A DNA stretch of 43,304 nt from DASPFV01 sp035620975 (lineage in GTDB: Bacteria > Acidobacteriota > Vicinamibacteria > Vicinamibacterales > 2-12-FULL-66-21): contig DASPFV010000270.1 of NCBI GenBank assembly GCA_035620975.1, positions 1-43,304 of the forward strand. Direction: 5' to 3'. The notes under the pieces are model-generated. The model had not been told where the DNA came from, did no database searches, and saw only the letters and a program-made list of their open reading frames with translations. The position numbers were made by a program, and so were the translations under genes. Below, piece by piece: positions 34,391 to 42,104 of the stretch (position 1 is the stretch's first letter; every line of letters starts with the position of its first letter).

Positions 34391-34455
34391 TGAACGTGGA
34401 ACCCTGAACCTGGGAACCCGGAACCCTGAACCTGGAACCCTGAACCCTGAAACCC
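34391..34455. repeat. Intergenic GGAACC minisatellite
   Basis: Degenerate tandem GGAACC(CT) units occupy most of these 65 bases. They belong to the same family as the array at 13501-13572. The flanking gap 34240-34495 holds no gene; it separates the convergent GT-C and methyltransferase genes. Confidence 0.8.
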
Positions 34456-34495
34456 CGGAGAGGCCCTGTTGCCTGGCCCGGACGGGCCGATATCC

Positions 34496-35266
34496 CTACC
34501 GGAGTACCTTCCCCGGTGCGGTGCCGCTGGCAGCGGGGCTGCGGGCGAGCGCCAGCAGGGAGCTGCCGAGCGGCATGTTGATGAACGGGAGCGCTGCCGC
34601 TTCGACGGCCAGCGCCGCCGACAGCGCGGCGTTCACCGGGCCCGGCGGCACGCTCAGCTCGCGCTCCGACTCCCGGTGTCCGGCGAGGCGCTGCGCGAAC
34701 CGGACGCCGGCGACGATGGGCAGGAGCGTGAAGTTCGTGTAGGTGATGCGGGTGACCTCGAAGCCCGCTCGAACGAGGTGGTCGCGCAGCTCGCGCCGGT
34801 GATAGCGGCGGACCTCGCCGCCGAGGACGGAGTGATTGCCGACGAGGGCCCTGAGAGCGGCGACATTGACGAGCAGGTATCCGCCGGGCCGCAGCACGCG
34901 GTGCATCTCGGCGAGCGCGGCGCGCTCCAGGTCGTCGTCGAACGCGTAGAGGACGTCGAAGGAGGCGACCAGGTCGAATGAGCCGGCGGGAAACGGCAGT
35001 GCGGCCGCCGAGGCGCGCGCGACCTTGCGCTCTCCGCGGCTCGCGGCCAGTGCAAGGCCGCTCCACGTGAGGTCGATGCCGTAGGCGCGGCCGAACCGGC
35101 GCAGCAGCGCGAGGTTGTTGCCGGTGCCGCAGCCGCAGTCGAGGAGCGACATCGCCGGACGGCCCCGTGCGACCTGCTCGAGGAGCGGTGTCACGAACCG
35201 GCGGAAGCCGCGGAACCAGAAATGATCCCGTTCGGCTCGCGCGGTGGCTTCGAGCAGGCGATCCAT
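34496..35266 (-). CDS. SAM-dependent methyltransferase
   Basis: This 256-residue class I methyltransferase has the SAM loop LLDCGCGTGNNLALL, the acidic residue after strand 2 in GIDLTWSG, and motifs ALPFPAGSFDLVASFDVLYAF and HRVLRPGGYLLVN. The N-terminal RDHFWFRGFRR block is common in this group. A hydrophobic C-terminal third (about residues 190-245) suggests membrane association. The substrate is unknown. ATG 35266 is chosen. The divergent Pal gene lies 73 bases away; a methyltransferase-Pal functional link is not claimed. Confidence 0.88.
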   Translation of the reverse strand: MDRLLEATARAERDHFWFRGFRRFVTPLLEQVARGRPAMSLLDCGCGTGNNLALLRRFGRAYGIDLTWSGLALAASRGERKVARASAAALPFPAGSFDLVASFDVLYAFDDDLERAALAEMHRVLRPGGYLLVNVAALRALVGNHSVLGGEVRRYHRRELRDHLVRAGFEVTRITYTNFTLLPIVAGVRFAQRLAGHRESERELSVPPGPVNAALSAALAVEAAALPFINMPLGSSLLALARSPAASGTAPGKVLR

Positions 35267-35339
35267 CCGGTACTGAAGCTGGTATATTCGCGACCGAAAG
35301 AAGAGAGCGGTCCATTCTAGACCGAGGAGACCACTATCG

Positions 35340-35906
35340 ATGATGTGCAGCTTCCGATTCCCAGCCGCTGCCGTGCTGGCCCTGGCCCTGTCGGCCGCAG
35401 CCTGCGGCCCGAAGCAGGTGGACACGCCCGCACCGGCACCACCGCCGCCGCCTCCGGCGACGAAGCCGGAGCCGCCGCCGCCGCCGCCTCCTCCTCCTCC
35501 GAAGCCGGAGCCGCCGCCGCCCACCGAGGATGAAATCTACGCGAAGATGGCGCTCGAGGAGATCGCGAAGAAGTTCCTCACCGACGTCTTCTTCGCCTAC
35601 GACTCGTCAGAGCTGTCGGCGGAGGCCCGCGCCACCCTGCAGAAGAACCTGGAGTTCCTGAAGAAGCGCGGGTCCAGCACGGTGCTGATCGAGGGGCACG
35701 CCGACTCCCGCGGCACCAACGAATACAACCTCGCGCTGGGCGAGCGCCGCGCGGACGTCGTGCGGGACTACCTGGTCAGCCTGGGCATCGCTACCGACCG
35801 CATCTCCATTGTCAGCAAGGGCGAGGAGCAGCCGTTCTGTCGCGAGGAGACCGAGAGCTGCTGGCAGCAGAACCGGCGGGGCCATTTCATCGTCACGGCC
35901 CGCTGA
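35340..35906 (+). CDS. pal: Peptidoglycan-associated lipoprotein Pal
   Basis: Pal links the outer membrane to peptidoglycan in the Tol-Pal system, which supports outer-membrane integrity and constriction. The 188-residue protein has a lipobox (LSAAAC, C22), a Pro-rich linker encoded by a CCG/CCT microsatellite, and an OmpA-like domain. The domain's signature is IEGHADSRGTNEYNLALGERR. ATG 35340 is followed by a second ATG; GAGGAG lies about ten bases upstream and TATATT at 35283-35288 may be its -10 box. No tol genes are in the window. Confidence 0.93.
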   Translation: MMCSFRFPAAAVLALALSAAACGPKQVDTPAPAPPPPPPATKPEPPPPPPPPPPKPEPPPPTEDEIYAKMALEEIAKKFLTDVFFAYDSSELSAEARATLQKNLEFLKKRGSSTVLIEGHADSRGTNEYNLALGERRADVVRDYLVSLGIATDRISIVSKGEEQPFCREETESCWQQNRRGHFIVTAR

Positions 35907-35920
35907 TTCCGGCGGCGGGC

Positions 35921-35945
35921 GGGGAGTGCCGTCGCGGCACTTCCC
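35921..35945. terminator. Hairpin between convergent pal and pyrF
   Basis: GGGGAGTGCC pairs with GGCACTTCCC (one G-U wobble) around the loop GTCGC. It lies 15 bases after the pal stop and 25 bases beyond the pyrF 3' end, so it could serve both genes. There is no U-tract. Confidence 0.5.
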
Positions 35946-35969
35946 ACGCGCCGCCCCGTCCGGCCCGGT

Positions 35970-36710
35970 TCAGCCCTGGCGTGAAGCGGGGTGCGCGACC
36001 CTGCGAATTTCGTCTGCGATGCCCTCCGCCGCGGCGCGCGCGTCGGCCGCAGCGAGCACGGGTCGGCCTACCACGAGATAACTGCTGCCGGCGGCCACGG
36101 CTTCCGCTGCGGTGAGCGTCCGGGCCTGGTCGTCCTTTCCCGGCAGTGCGGCGCGCCCTCCCCTGATCCCTGGCGTCACGATCACGAAGCCGGGACCGCA
36201 GTCGCGGCGGATGAGCGCGGTTTCCCTGGGGGAGGCGACGACCCCGTCCAGCCCCGACTCGCGCGCGAGCCCCGCGAGGCGGCGTGCGTGGTCGAGCACG
36301 GGCGCGGTCACGCCGGACTCCGAGAGCGTCGTCTGGTCCAGGCTGGTCAGCACCGTGACCGCGATGACGAGGGGGGGAGTCCGTCGCTCGCGCGCCGCGG
36401 CGTCATGCGCCGCCTCGACCGCCGCGCGCATCATCGCCGAGCCTCCCGATGCGTGCACGTTGACCATCCACACACCGAGGGCAGCCGCGGCCGCGACCGC
36501 CCCCGCCACCTGGTTCGGGATGTCGTGGAACTTCAGGTCCAGGAAGATCCGGTCGCCCTGCGCGACCAGGTTGCGGACCACGTCCGGTCCTTCGGCAGTG
36601 AAGAGCCGGCTGCCGATCTTGAGGCCGCCGGCGACGCCGCGCAGCCGATCGGCCAGCGCCAGCGCCTCCACGCCGTTCTCCACGTCGAGCGCAATCAGGA
36701 GCTGATCCAC
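35970..36710 (-). CDS. pyrF: Orotidine 5'-phosphate decarboxylase
   Basis: PyrF decarboxylates OMP to UMP, the last step of pyrimidine synthesis. The 246-residue TIM barrel starts QLLIALDVENGVEAL. The catalytic array is DLKFHDIPNQVA (D-x-K-x-x-D-I) and phosphate-binding VTPGIR and VVGRPVL are present. GTG 36710 is chosen because GAGGAG lies about seven bases upstream. It overlaps the end of pyrD by 16 bases in a different frame. Confidence 0.94.
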   Translation of the reverse strand: MDQLLIALDVENGVEALALADRLRGVAGGLKIGSRLFTAEGPDVVRNLVAQGDRIFLDLKFHDIPNQVAGAVAAAAALGVWMVNVHASGGSAMMRAAVEAAHDAAARERRTPPLVIAVTVLTSLDQTTLSESGVTAPVLDHARRLAGLARESGLDGVVASPRETALIRRDCGPGFVIVTPGIRGGRAALPGKDDQARTLTAAEAVAAGSSYLVVGRPVLAAADARAAAEGIADEIRRVAHPASRQG

Positions 36711-37645
36711 GCCTGCTCCTCGCGGCTCGTGTCGAGTGTCCCGGTCACCTCGGCGAGCCGCGCGATTCCATGCCGTGTCATGTAGTCGCGAAGCCCGGCG
36801 AGCAGCGTCGTCCAGGTGAACGGGTCGACGAAGTTGGCCGTGCCGACCTGGACGGCAGCGGCGCCCGCGATCATGAACTCGAGCACGTCCGCCGCGCTGG
36901 CGATACCGCCCATGCCGATGACCGGCAGCTTCACCGCCTGACGGCACTCGTACACCATTCTCACGGCGATCGGCCGGATTGCGGGACCGCTCAGGCCTCC
37001 CACGATGTTCGACAGGCGCGGGCGGCGCGAGTCGACGTCGATGGCCATCGCCAGGAACGTGTTCACGAGCGAAACGGCGTCGGCGCCCGCGTCCTCGGCA
37101 GCCCGCGCGAACGACGCGACATCAGTGACGTTCGGCGTGAGCTTGGGGATGACGGGCAGCGACGTGACGCGCCGCACGCCGCTCACGACCGCGTGCGTGC
37201 CGGTGAGACTGCACCCGAACGTGATTCCGCCCTCCTTGATATTGGGGCAGGAGATGTTCAGCTCGAGCGCCGCGACCCCCTCCTGGTCCGAGAGGATGCG
37301 TGCCAGCTCGACGTACTCGTCCAGGGTCGTTCCGCAGATGTTCACGATGACGACGGCGCGCCGCGCGCGCAGCTCGGGCAGTTTCTCGCGCACGAAGCGG
37401 TGTACTCCGATCCCCTGAAGGCCGATGGCGTTGAGCATGCCCGAGGGGGTCTCGACGATCCGCGGCGGCGGGTGGCCCTCGCGCTCCGTCAGGAACAGGC
37501 CCTTGACGGCGATTCCCCCGAGCGACGCGAGATCGACGACGTCTGCGTACTCTACGCCGTAGCCGAAGCAGCCGCTGGCGGCGACGATTGGATTCCGCAG
37601 CCGCAGCGATCCCAGGGCGACGGAGAAGTCCAGATCAGTGGGCAA
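36695..37645 (-). CDS. pyrD: Dihydroorotate dehydrogenase, class 1B catalytic subunit
   Basis: PyrD oxidises dihydroorotate to orotate with FMN. The 316-residue protein has FMN-binding blocks such as NPIVAASGCFG and GMGGIASAADVLEF. The base is Cys in LNISCPNIKEGG, which marks class 1 (class 2 uses Ser). With PyrK immediately upstream it should form the NAD-linked PyrDB-PyrK heterotetramer. The start is TTG 37645, within the end of pyrK (11-base overlap). Confidence 0.95.
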   Translation of the reverse strand: MPTDLDFSVALGSLRLRNPIVAASGCFGYGVEYADVVDLASLGGIAVKGLFLTEREGHPPPRIVETPSGMLNAIGLQGIGVHRFVREKLPELRARRAVVIVNICGTTLDEYVELARILSDQEGVAALELNISCPNIKEGGITFGCSLTGTHAVVSGVRRVTSLPVIPKLTPNVTDVASFARAAEDAGADAVSLVNTFLAMAIDVDSRRPRLSNIVGGLSGPAIRPIAVRMVYECRQAVKLPVIGMGGIASAADVLEFMIAGAAAVQVGTANFVDPFTWTTLLAGLRDYMTRHGIARLAEVTGTLDTSREEQAWISS

Positions 37646-38456
37646 GGGCGTCCCAGACGATGCGGCCGGCGTCGAACACCGGTCCTTCCAGACAGGACCG
37701 GACGAAGTGCGGCGGCCGGCCCGGATCGCGCGTCAGCACGACGCAGCTGTAGCAGCCGCCGAGACCGCAGCCCATGACCTGCTCGAGCGAGACGGTGCAC
37801 GGGCGCCGGTGGGCGTCGGCGAGCCGCGCGACGGCGCGCATCATCGGCGTCGGACCGCAGACGTACAGGCTGAGCGGCTCAGGGTCGCGCCGATGGCGGA
37901 GAGCCGTGTCCAGCGGCCCGGTCACGAGTCCTCTGATGCCGCGGCTTCCGTCTTCGGTGGTCAGAACCGTCGTGACGCCCAGGCGCTCGAACTCGTCGAC
38001 GAAATAGAGCTCGCTCTCCCGGCGCGCGCCGTAGAAGAGGGTCGTCTTCGTGCCGCGCGCGGCGAGCGCCTCGGCGAGGGTGAGAAAAGGGGCGAGGCCG
38101 ACGCCACCGGCGACCATCCACGCCTCGCTGGAGGTGTCGGGCGGCTCGAATGGCCGGCCGAGCGGGCCGAGGCAGGCAAGCCTGGCGCCGGGCTCGACAT
38201 CGTACAGCAGACCGGTGCCCGTGCCGACGCGCTTGTTGAGGATGCTGAAGCCGGAGGCGACGCCGGCATCGCGCAAGACCTGGAAGATCGAAAATGGCCG
38301 GCGGAGCAGCGGATCGGTGCTGCGCGAGGGCTTGATCATCACGAACTGCCCGGGACGCGCGCCGGCGGCGAGGGCGGGTGCCGCGAGCGCCAGCACGTTG
38401 TAGTCGTCCGACAGCCGCGTGTTCGCCATCACGGCCGCGTCGATGTCGACGGGCAT
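37635..38456 (-). CDS. pyrK: Dihydroorotate dehydrogenase electron-transfer subunit
   Basis: PyrK passes electrons from PyrD to NAD+ via FAD and a [2Fe-2S] cluster. The 273-residue protein has the FAD-binding RRPFSIF, the NAD block WMVAGGVGLAPFLTLAEAL, and the cluster cysteines in MGCGLGGCYSCVV plus a fourth in RSCLEGPVF. ATG 38456 is chosen. It is preceded almost at once by TATACT, so its mRNA may have hardly any leader. The gene heads pyrK-pyrD-pyrF. Confidence 0.94.
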   Translation of the reverse strand: MPVDIDAAVMANTRLSDDYNVLALAAPALAAGARPGQFVMIKPSRSTDPLLRRPFSIFQVLRDAGVASGFSILNKRVGTGTGLLYDVEPGARLACLGPLGRPFEPPDTSSEAWMVAGGVGLAPFLTLAEALAARGTKTTLFYGARRESELYFVDEFERLGVTTVLTTEDGSRGIRGLVTGPLDTALRHRRDPEPLSLYVCGPTPMMRAVARLADAHRRPCTVSLEQVMGCGLGGCYSCVVLTRDPGRPPHFVRSCLEGPVFDAGRIVWDALAH

Positions 38457-38478
38457 GGTCGAAGTATACACTTGCAGT
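38457..38478. promoter_or_regulatory. 22-bp divergent pyrK/phosphodiesterase gap
   Basis: The two coding starts are only 22 bases apart. The centre carries the palindrome GTATAC, which gives TATACA on the plus strand and TATACT on the minus strand as overlapping -10-like boxes. No TTGACA-like box is seen on either side. If used, each transcript would start at or very near its own start codon. Confidence 0.35.
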
Positions 38479-40215
38479 ATGCGGTTCCTGCGGATGCTGA
38501 CGAACGCCGCGATCGCCGGCGCGCTGGGTGCGGCGTACCTCACCGTGCTCGTGCTGCAGCTCAATCCGCACGTGCCGCTCGCGTCGGCCACGACCTGGCA
38601 CTGGTACGTGACGCTCGGCACGCTCTACGGCGTGCACCTCGCCGTGCTCTTCTACATCCTGCTCGTGGGGCGCGAGTTCTTCAGCCTGGAGATCCTCTCG
38701 CCGGGGTGGGCCAGCGTCGGCGTGCTCGCCTGGCTCGCCGCGGCCTGCTCGGCCGTCTTCGCCGCGCTCATGTGGCTCAACCTCCGCAGCTTCGAGCTGG
38801 CGCTCGGCGAAGTGGCCGCCCGGCGGATGGCTGCAGGTGCTGCGGCGGCCACGCTGTCATCACTGGTACTGCTGGGGGTGGCCGTGGCCCACTACTCGTT
38901 CGGCCGCCGGGGCAGCCGTGTCGGCGCAGCGCTGTTCGTGATCGCTGCGGTCGGCTCGGTGTCGCTGCCCCTGGCCGCGCGTGGGCCCGGCGTCATCGAG
39001 GGCCGACCGGTTCGGTCGCCCGTTCCGCCGGCATCGCCCGAGAGCGGGCCGCGGATCGCCCTGCTGCTGCTCGACGGAGCCTCGCTCGAATACGTCTGGC
39101 CCGTGGCAGCCGAAGGCCGGCTGCCGAACTTCGCCCGGTTGCTCCAGGAAGGGGCGACGATCGATCTGGCGACGACGCGACCGACCGCGCCGGGCCCGGT
39201 GTGGGCGTCGGTGGCGACGGGGATGTACCCGAGGCACACGGGCATCCGGTCGGGGGCGTTCTACTTCGCCTACGGCGACGATCGCGCGGTCGACCTCCTG
39301 CCGGCCTACTGCTTCTCCCACGCGCTCGTGCAGCTCGGCCTCGTCCGACGCGAGGTGGCGTCGGGCACCGACCTGCGAGCCCGCCCCGTCTGGAGCATCC
39401 TGTCGGAGGCCGGCCTGACGATCGGGCTCGTACGCTGGCCCTTGACCTATCCCGCGCCCCGGATGCCCGGGTTCGTGGTCAGCGACCGCTTCCACGAGTT
39501 CTTCGGATCGATGTTCGAGTTCGACGAGCGCGTGGTGTTTCCTTCGGCCGTGCTCCCCGTCGCCCGGAACGCCTTTACGATGGCGCCGCTCGAGCCCGGG
39601 CGCACGTTCGACGGCCTCGGGCCGCTGGCGACGGCCGACGACGACGCCCGACCGCTGATTCGCGATCTGGCCTACCGCCGCACGCTCGAGGATCTTCGCA
39701 CGTCCACCGACCCGCGATTCCTGACGGTGCGGTATCTCAGCCTCGACGCTGTCGGCCATCGCTACATGGGAGACGTCCGCCCGGGCGCCTTCGGCGGGTC
39801 CGAGGAGGCACGCCGGCGAGCGGAGCAGGCGCTCGACCGCTACTACGGCTATATCGACACGGAGATCGGCTCGGCCCTCGGCGCGCTCGCACCTGGCGAT
39901 CTCCTGCTGGTCGTGTCGGGCTTCGGGATGCAGCGGCTGAACCTGGTCAAGCGGCTGGTGGCGCGCGTGCTGGGCGAGGAGGACCTGACCGGCACGCACG
40001 AGCGGGCGCCCGACGGGTTTCTGCTGGCGTACGGGTCCGACGTCGAGGCGGGCCGGCATCAGCGGGGCTCGATCGTCGATGTGGCGCCCACGGTCCTCTA
40101 CTTCCTGGGACTGCCCATCGGGCGGGACATGGACGGGTTCGCGCGGTCCGACTTGTTCCGCCGGGAGTTCACCGCCGAGCGGCCGATCGCCTTCATTCCG
40201 AGCTACACCCGCTGA
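38479..40215 (+). CDS. Membrane-anchored type I phosphodiesterase-like protein
   Basis: This 578-residue protein has four to five membrane helices in residues 1-175, then an alkaline-phosphatase-superfamily domain (type I phosphodiesterase/nucleotide pyrophosphatase). The domain begins IALLLLDGASLEYVWPVA. The nucleophile is likely the Thr of TRPTAPGPVWASVATGMYP. Metal ligands are visible in SLDAVGHRYMGD, VVSGFGMQ and GTHERAPDGFLLAYG. The substrate is unknown; related proteins act on phosphodiesters or lipid-linked groups. It is divergent from pyrK and has no obvious pyrimidine role. Confidence 0.82.
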   Translation: MRFLRMLTNAAIAGALGAAYLTVLVLQLNPHVPLASATTWHWYVTLGTLYGVHLAVLFYILLVGREFFSLEILSPGWASVGVLAWLAAACSAVFAALMWLNLRSFELALGEVAARRMAAGAAAATLSSLVLLGVAVAHYSFGRRGSRVGAALFVIAAVGSVSLPLAARGPGVIEGRPVRSPVPPASPESGPRIALLLLDGASLEYVWPVAAEGRLPNFARLLQEGATIDLATTRPTAPGPVWASVATGMYPRHTGIRSGAFYFAYGDDRAVDLLPAYCFSHALVQLGLVRREVASGTDLRARPVWSILSEAGLTIGLVRWPLTYPAPRMPGFVVSDRFHEFFGSMFEFDERVVFPSAVLPVARNAFTMAPLEPGRTFDGLGPLATADDDARPLIRDLAYRRTLEDLRTSTDPRFLTVRYLSLDAVGHRYMGDVRPGAFGGSEEARRRAEQALDRYYGYIDTEIGSALGALAPGDLLLVVSGFGMQRLNLVKRLVARVLGEEDLTGTHERAPDGFLLAYGSDVEAGRHQRGSIVDVAPTVLYFLGLPIGRDMDGFARSDLFRREFTAERPIAFIPSYTR

Positions 40216-40319
40216 CGCGCCCGCTGCCCGCGGCGAATCACCCGCTGCGGATCGTGCCGCGCGAAGGCGAGCACCGACCGCGAGGTCGATCCGCGATGTC
40301 GCCTCGCGAGCCGGTGTGG

Positions 40320-40325
40320 TATCAT
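40320..40325 (+). promoter_or_regulatory. -10 box of the pyrR operon
   Basis: TATCAT ends six bases before the leader stem at 40331. That puts the transcription start at the leader stem itself. The -35 region is weak. Confidence 0.4.
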
Positions 40326-40330
40326 CAGCG

Positions 40331-40370
40331 CATCTCTTTAACCGCGTCCCTGTGAGGGCGCCAAGAGGTG
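40331..40370 (+). promoter_or_regulatory. PyrR-binding leader loop of the pyr operon
   Basis: An 8-bp lower stem (CATCTCTT with AAGAGGTG, one wobble) holds an internal bulge and an upper stem of GCGTCC with GGGCGC. The hexaloop is CTGTGA. It fits the C-N-G-N-G-A loop of PyrR-binding RNAs, with closing C-G pairs and a U-G pair one step further out than in the Bacillus consensus. It sits at the 5' end of the predicted pyrR-pyrB-pyrC transcript, about 108 bases before the pyrR start. UMP-bound PyrR should bind here. No terminator with a U-tract follows, so control may act on translation. Confidence 0.6.
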
Positions 40371-40477
40371 CGTGTGCCGTTGCCCCACCGACCCTCGCGC
40401 CGGTCTGTTCTGCGCCTGCGCGGATTCCGTCCACGAACCGTCTCGCCGTCCGGCTTCCAGCGCCTCCGGAGGTGTCG

Positions 40478-41014
40478 ATGCCCCAGGTGATGGATGCGGA
40501 TCGCATGTCGCGCGCGCTCACGCGCATCGCCCACGAGGTTCTCGAGCGCAACCGCGGCGTCGACGAGCTGGCCCTCGTCGGAATCAGGACCCGCGGCGTG
40601 CCGCTCGCCAGGCGGCTCGCGCGTGCGCTCAAGGACATCAACGGCGACGACGTGCCGACCGGGGCGCTGGATATCACGCTCTACCGTGACGACCTGATGC
40701 GCCATGCCGTCGGGCCTCAGCCGCTCGTGCGCCGCACCGAGATCCCCTTCTCGATCGACGACCGGAAGATCCTGCTCGTCGACGACGTGCTCTACACCGG
40801 CCGCACGATCCGGGCGGCGCTGGACGCGCTGATCGACTTCGGGCGCCCGCGCGCCATCCAGCTGATCGTCCTCGTCGACCGGGGTCACCGCGAGCTGCCG
40901 ATCAAGCCGGACTACGTGGGCAAGAACCTGCCGACGTCGCTCCGGCAGAGCGTGCAGGTGCGGCTCCAGGAGATCGACGGGTCCGACGAGATCGTCATCG
41001 AGGGGGAACCATGA
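40478..41014 (+). CDS. pyrR: Pyrimidine operon regulator PyrR
   Basis: PyrR is an RNA-binding regulator with uracil phosphoribosyltransferase activity. The 178-residue protein has the PRPP motif ILLVDDVLYTGRTIRAAL and VDRGHRELPIKPDYVGKNLPTS, both typical. ATG 40478 is chosen because GGAGG lies five to six bases upstream. That GGAGG is part of a CCTCCGGAGG palindrome. The region between 40216 and 40477 contains the promoter and the PyrR loop. The stop overlaps pyrB by four bases. Confidence 0.95.
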   Translation: MPQVMDADRMSRALTRIAHEVLERNRGVDELALVGIRTRGVPLARRLARALKDINGDDVPTGALDITLYRDDLMRHAVGPQPLVRRTEIPFSIDDRKILLVDDVLYTGRTIRAALDALIDFGRPRAIQLIVLVDRGHRELPIKPDYVGKNLPTSLRQSVQVRLQEIDGSDEIVIEGEP

Positions 41015-41982
41015 CGCGGACCATGGATCGGACGGGCGCCGGGCGGCTGGAGACCGCCCCGGCCCCCCGCCTGCGGTCGCGGCATCTGCTGGGGATCGAA
41101 GGCCTCGCCGCCGACGAGATCACGCTGATCCTCGACACGGCTGAAGCGATGAAGGAAATCGCGGCGCGCCCGATCAAGAAGGTGCCGACGCTGCGCGGCC
41201 GGACCGTGGTCAACCTCTTCTTCGAGCCGAGCACGCGGACACGAACCTCGTTCGAGATCGCCGAAAAGCGCCTCAGTGCGGATACGTTGAGCATCGCCAC
41301 GGCGACCTCCAGCGTGACGAAAGGGGAGACGCTCCTCGATACCGTGCGCAACCTGGAGGCCATGGCCCCGGACATGATCGTGATGCGGCACGGCTCGTCC
41401 GGGGCGCCGCACCTGCTCGCCCGGATGTGCCGGTCCGCCATCATCAACGCCGGCGACGGCATGCACGAGCACCCCACGCAGGCCCTCCTCGACGCGTTCA
41501 CGATCCGGGAGCACAAGGGCCGTCTGTCTGGCCTGAAGGTCGCCATCATCGGCGACCTGCTGCACAGCCGCGTGCTGCGATCGAATGCGCTGCTGCTGCA
41601 GACGATGGGTGCCGACGTGTGGGCCTGCGGGCCGGCGACGCTCATGCCGGCCGGTGTGGCCGGTCTCGGTCTCTCCCCGACTACCTCGGTCGACGCCGCG
41701 GTGGATGGGGCCGACGTGGTGATGCTGCTCCGGATTCAGCACGAGCGGATGCACGGACACTTCTTCCCGTCCATCCGGGAGTACTTCACGCTGTTCGGGA
41801 TGACGCCGGCACGCCTCCGCCGGGCGAAACCGGACGTCATCGTCATGCACCCCGGGCCGATGAACCGCGGCGTGGAGATCGACTCGGACGTGGCCGACGG
41901 CGCCTCGTCAGTCATCCTCGAGCAGGTGTCGAACGGTGTCGCGGTCCGCATGGCCGTGCTGTATCTGCTTGCCGGGAGCTAG
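41011..41982 (+). CDS. pyrB: Aspartate carbamoyltransferase catalytic subunit
   Basis: PyrB transfers carbamoyl from carbamoyl phosphate to aspartate. The 323-residue protein has the carbamoyl-phosphate motif FFEPSTRTRTSFE, GDGMHEHPTQALLD, and HPGPMNRGVE near the end. The ATG overlaps the pyrR stop in ATGA. There is no pyrI; bacteria with PyrR often lack one, so the enzyme is probably not regulated by CTP. Confidence 0.96.
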   Translation: MTRTMDRTGAGRLETAPAPRLRSRHLLGIEGLAADEITLILDTAEAMKEIAARPIKKVPTLRGRTVVNLFFEPSTRTRTSFEIAEKRLSADTLSIATATSSVTKGETLLDTVRNLEAMAPDMIVMRHGSSGAPHLLARMCRSAIINAGDGMHEHPTQALLDAFTIREHKGRLSGLKVAIIGDLLHSRVLRSNALLLQTMGADVWACGPATLMPAGVAGLGLSPTTSVDAAVDGADVVMLLRIQHERMHGHFFPSIREYFTLFGMTPARLRRAKPDVIVMHPGPMNRGVEIDSDVADGASSVILEQVSNGVAVRMAVLYLLAGS

Positions 41983-42007
41983 TGTCGTGGCGTGGTCACG
42001 AGACTGG

Positions 42008-42057
42008 CTGGACGGGATGGGCGCATCCTGCAGGGGAAACGGGGAAGAACCGTCCAG
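42008..42057. other. Inverted repeat between pyrB and pyrC
   Basis: CTGGACGG at 42008-42015 is an exact inverted copy of CCGTCCAG at 42050-42057, with a 34-base loop. It lies in the 122-base pyrB-pyrC gap. It could attenuate or stabilise the operon message; no U-tract follows. Confidence 0.4.
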
Positions 42058-42104
42058 TCGAGGCGGCCCGAGCGGCGGCCCGGTGTCGCCAGGAGATTGA
42101 GTCC

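Noticed and set aside
37638..40355. A 905-codon open frame on the plus strand
   Set aside because: It is antisense to pyrK and out of frame with the phosphodiesterase; its composition is Arg/Pro/Gly-biased and without motifs.
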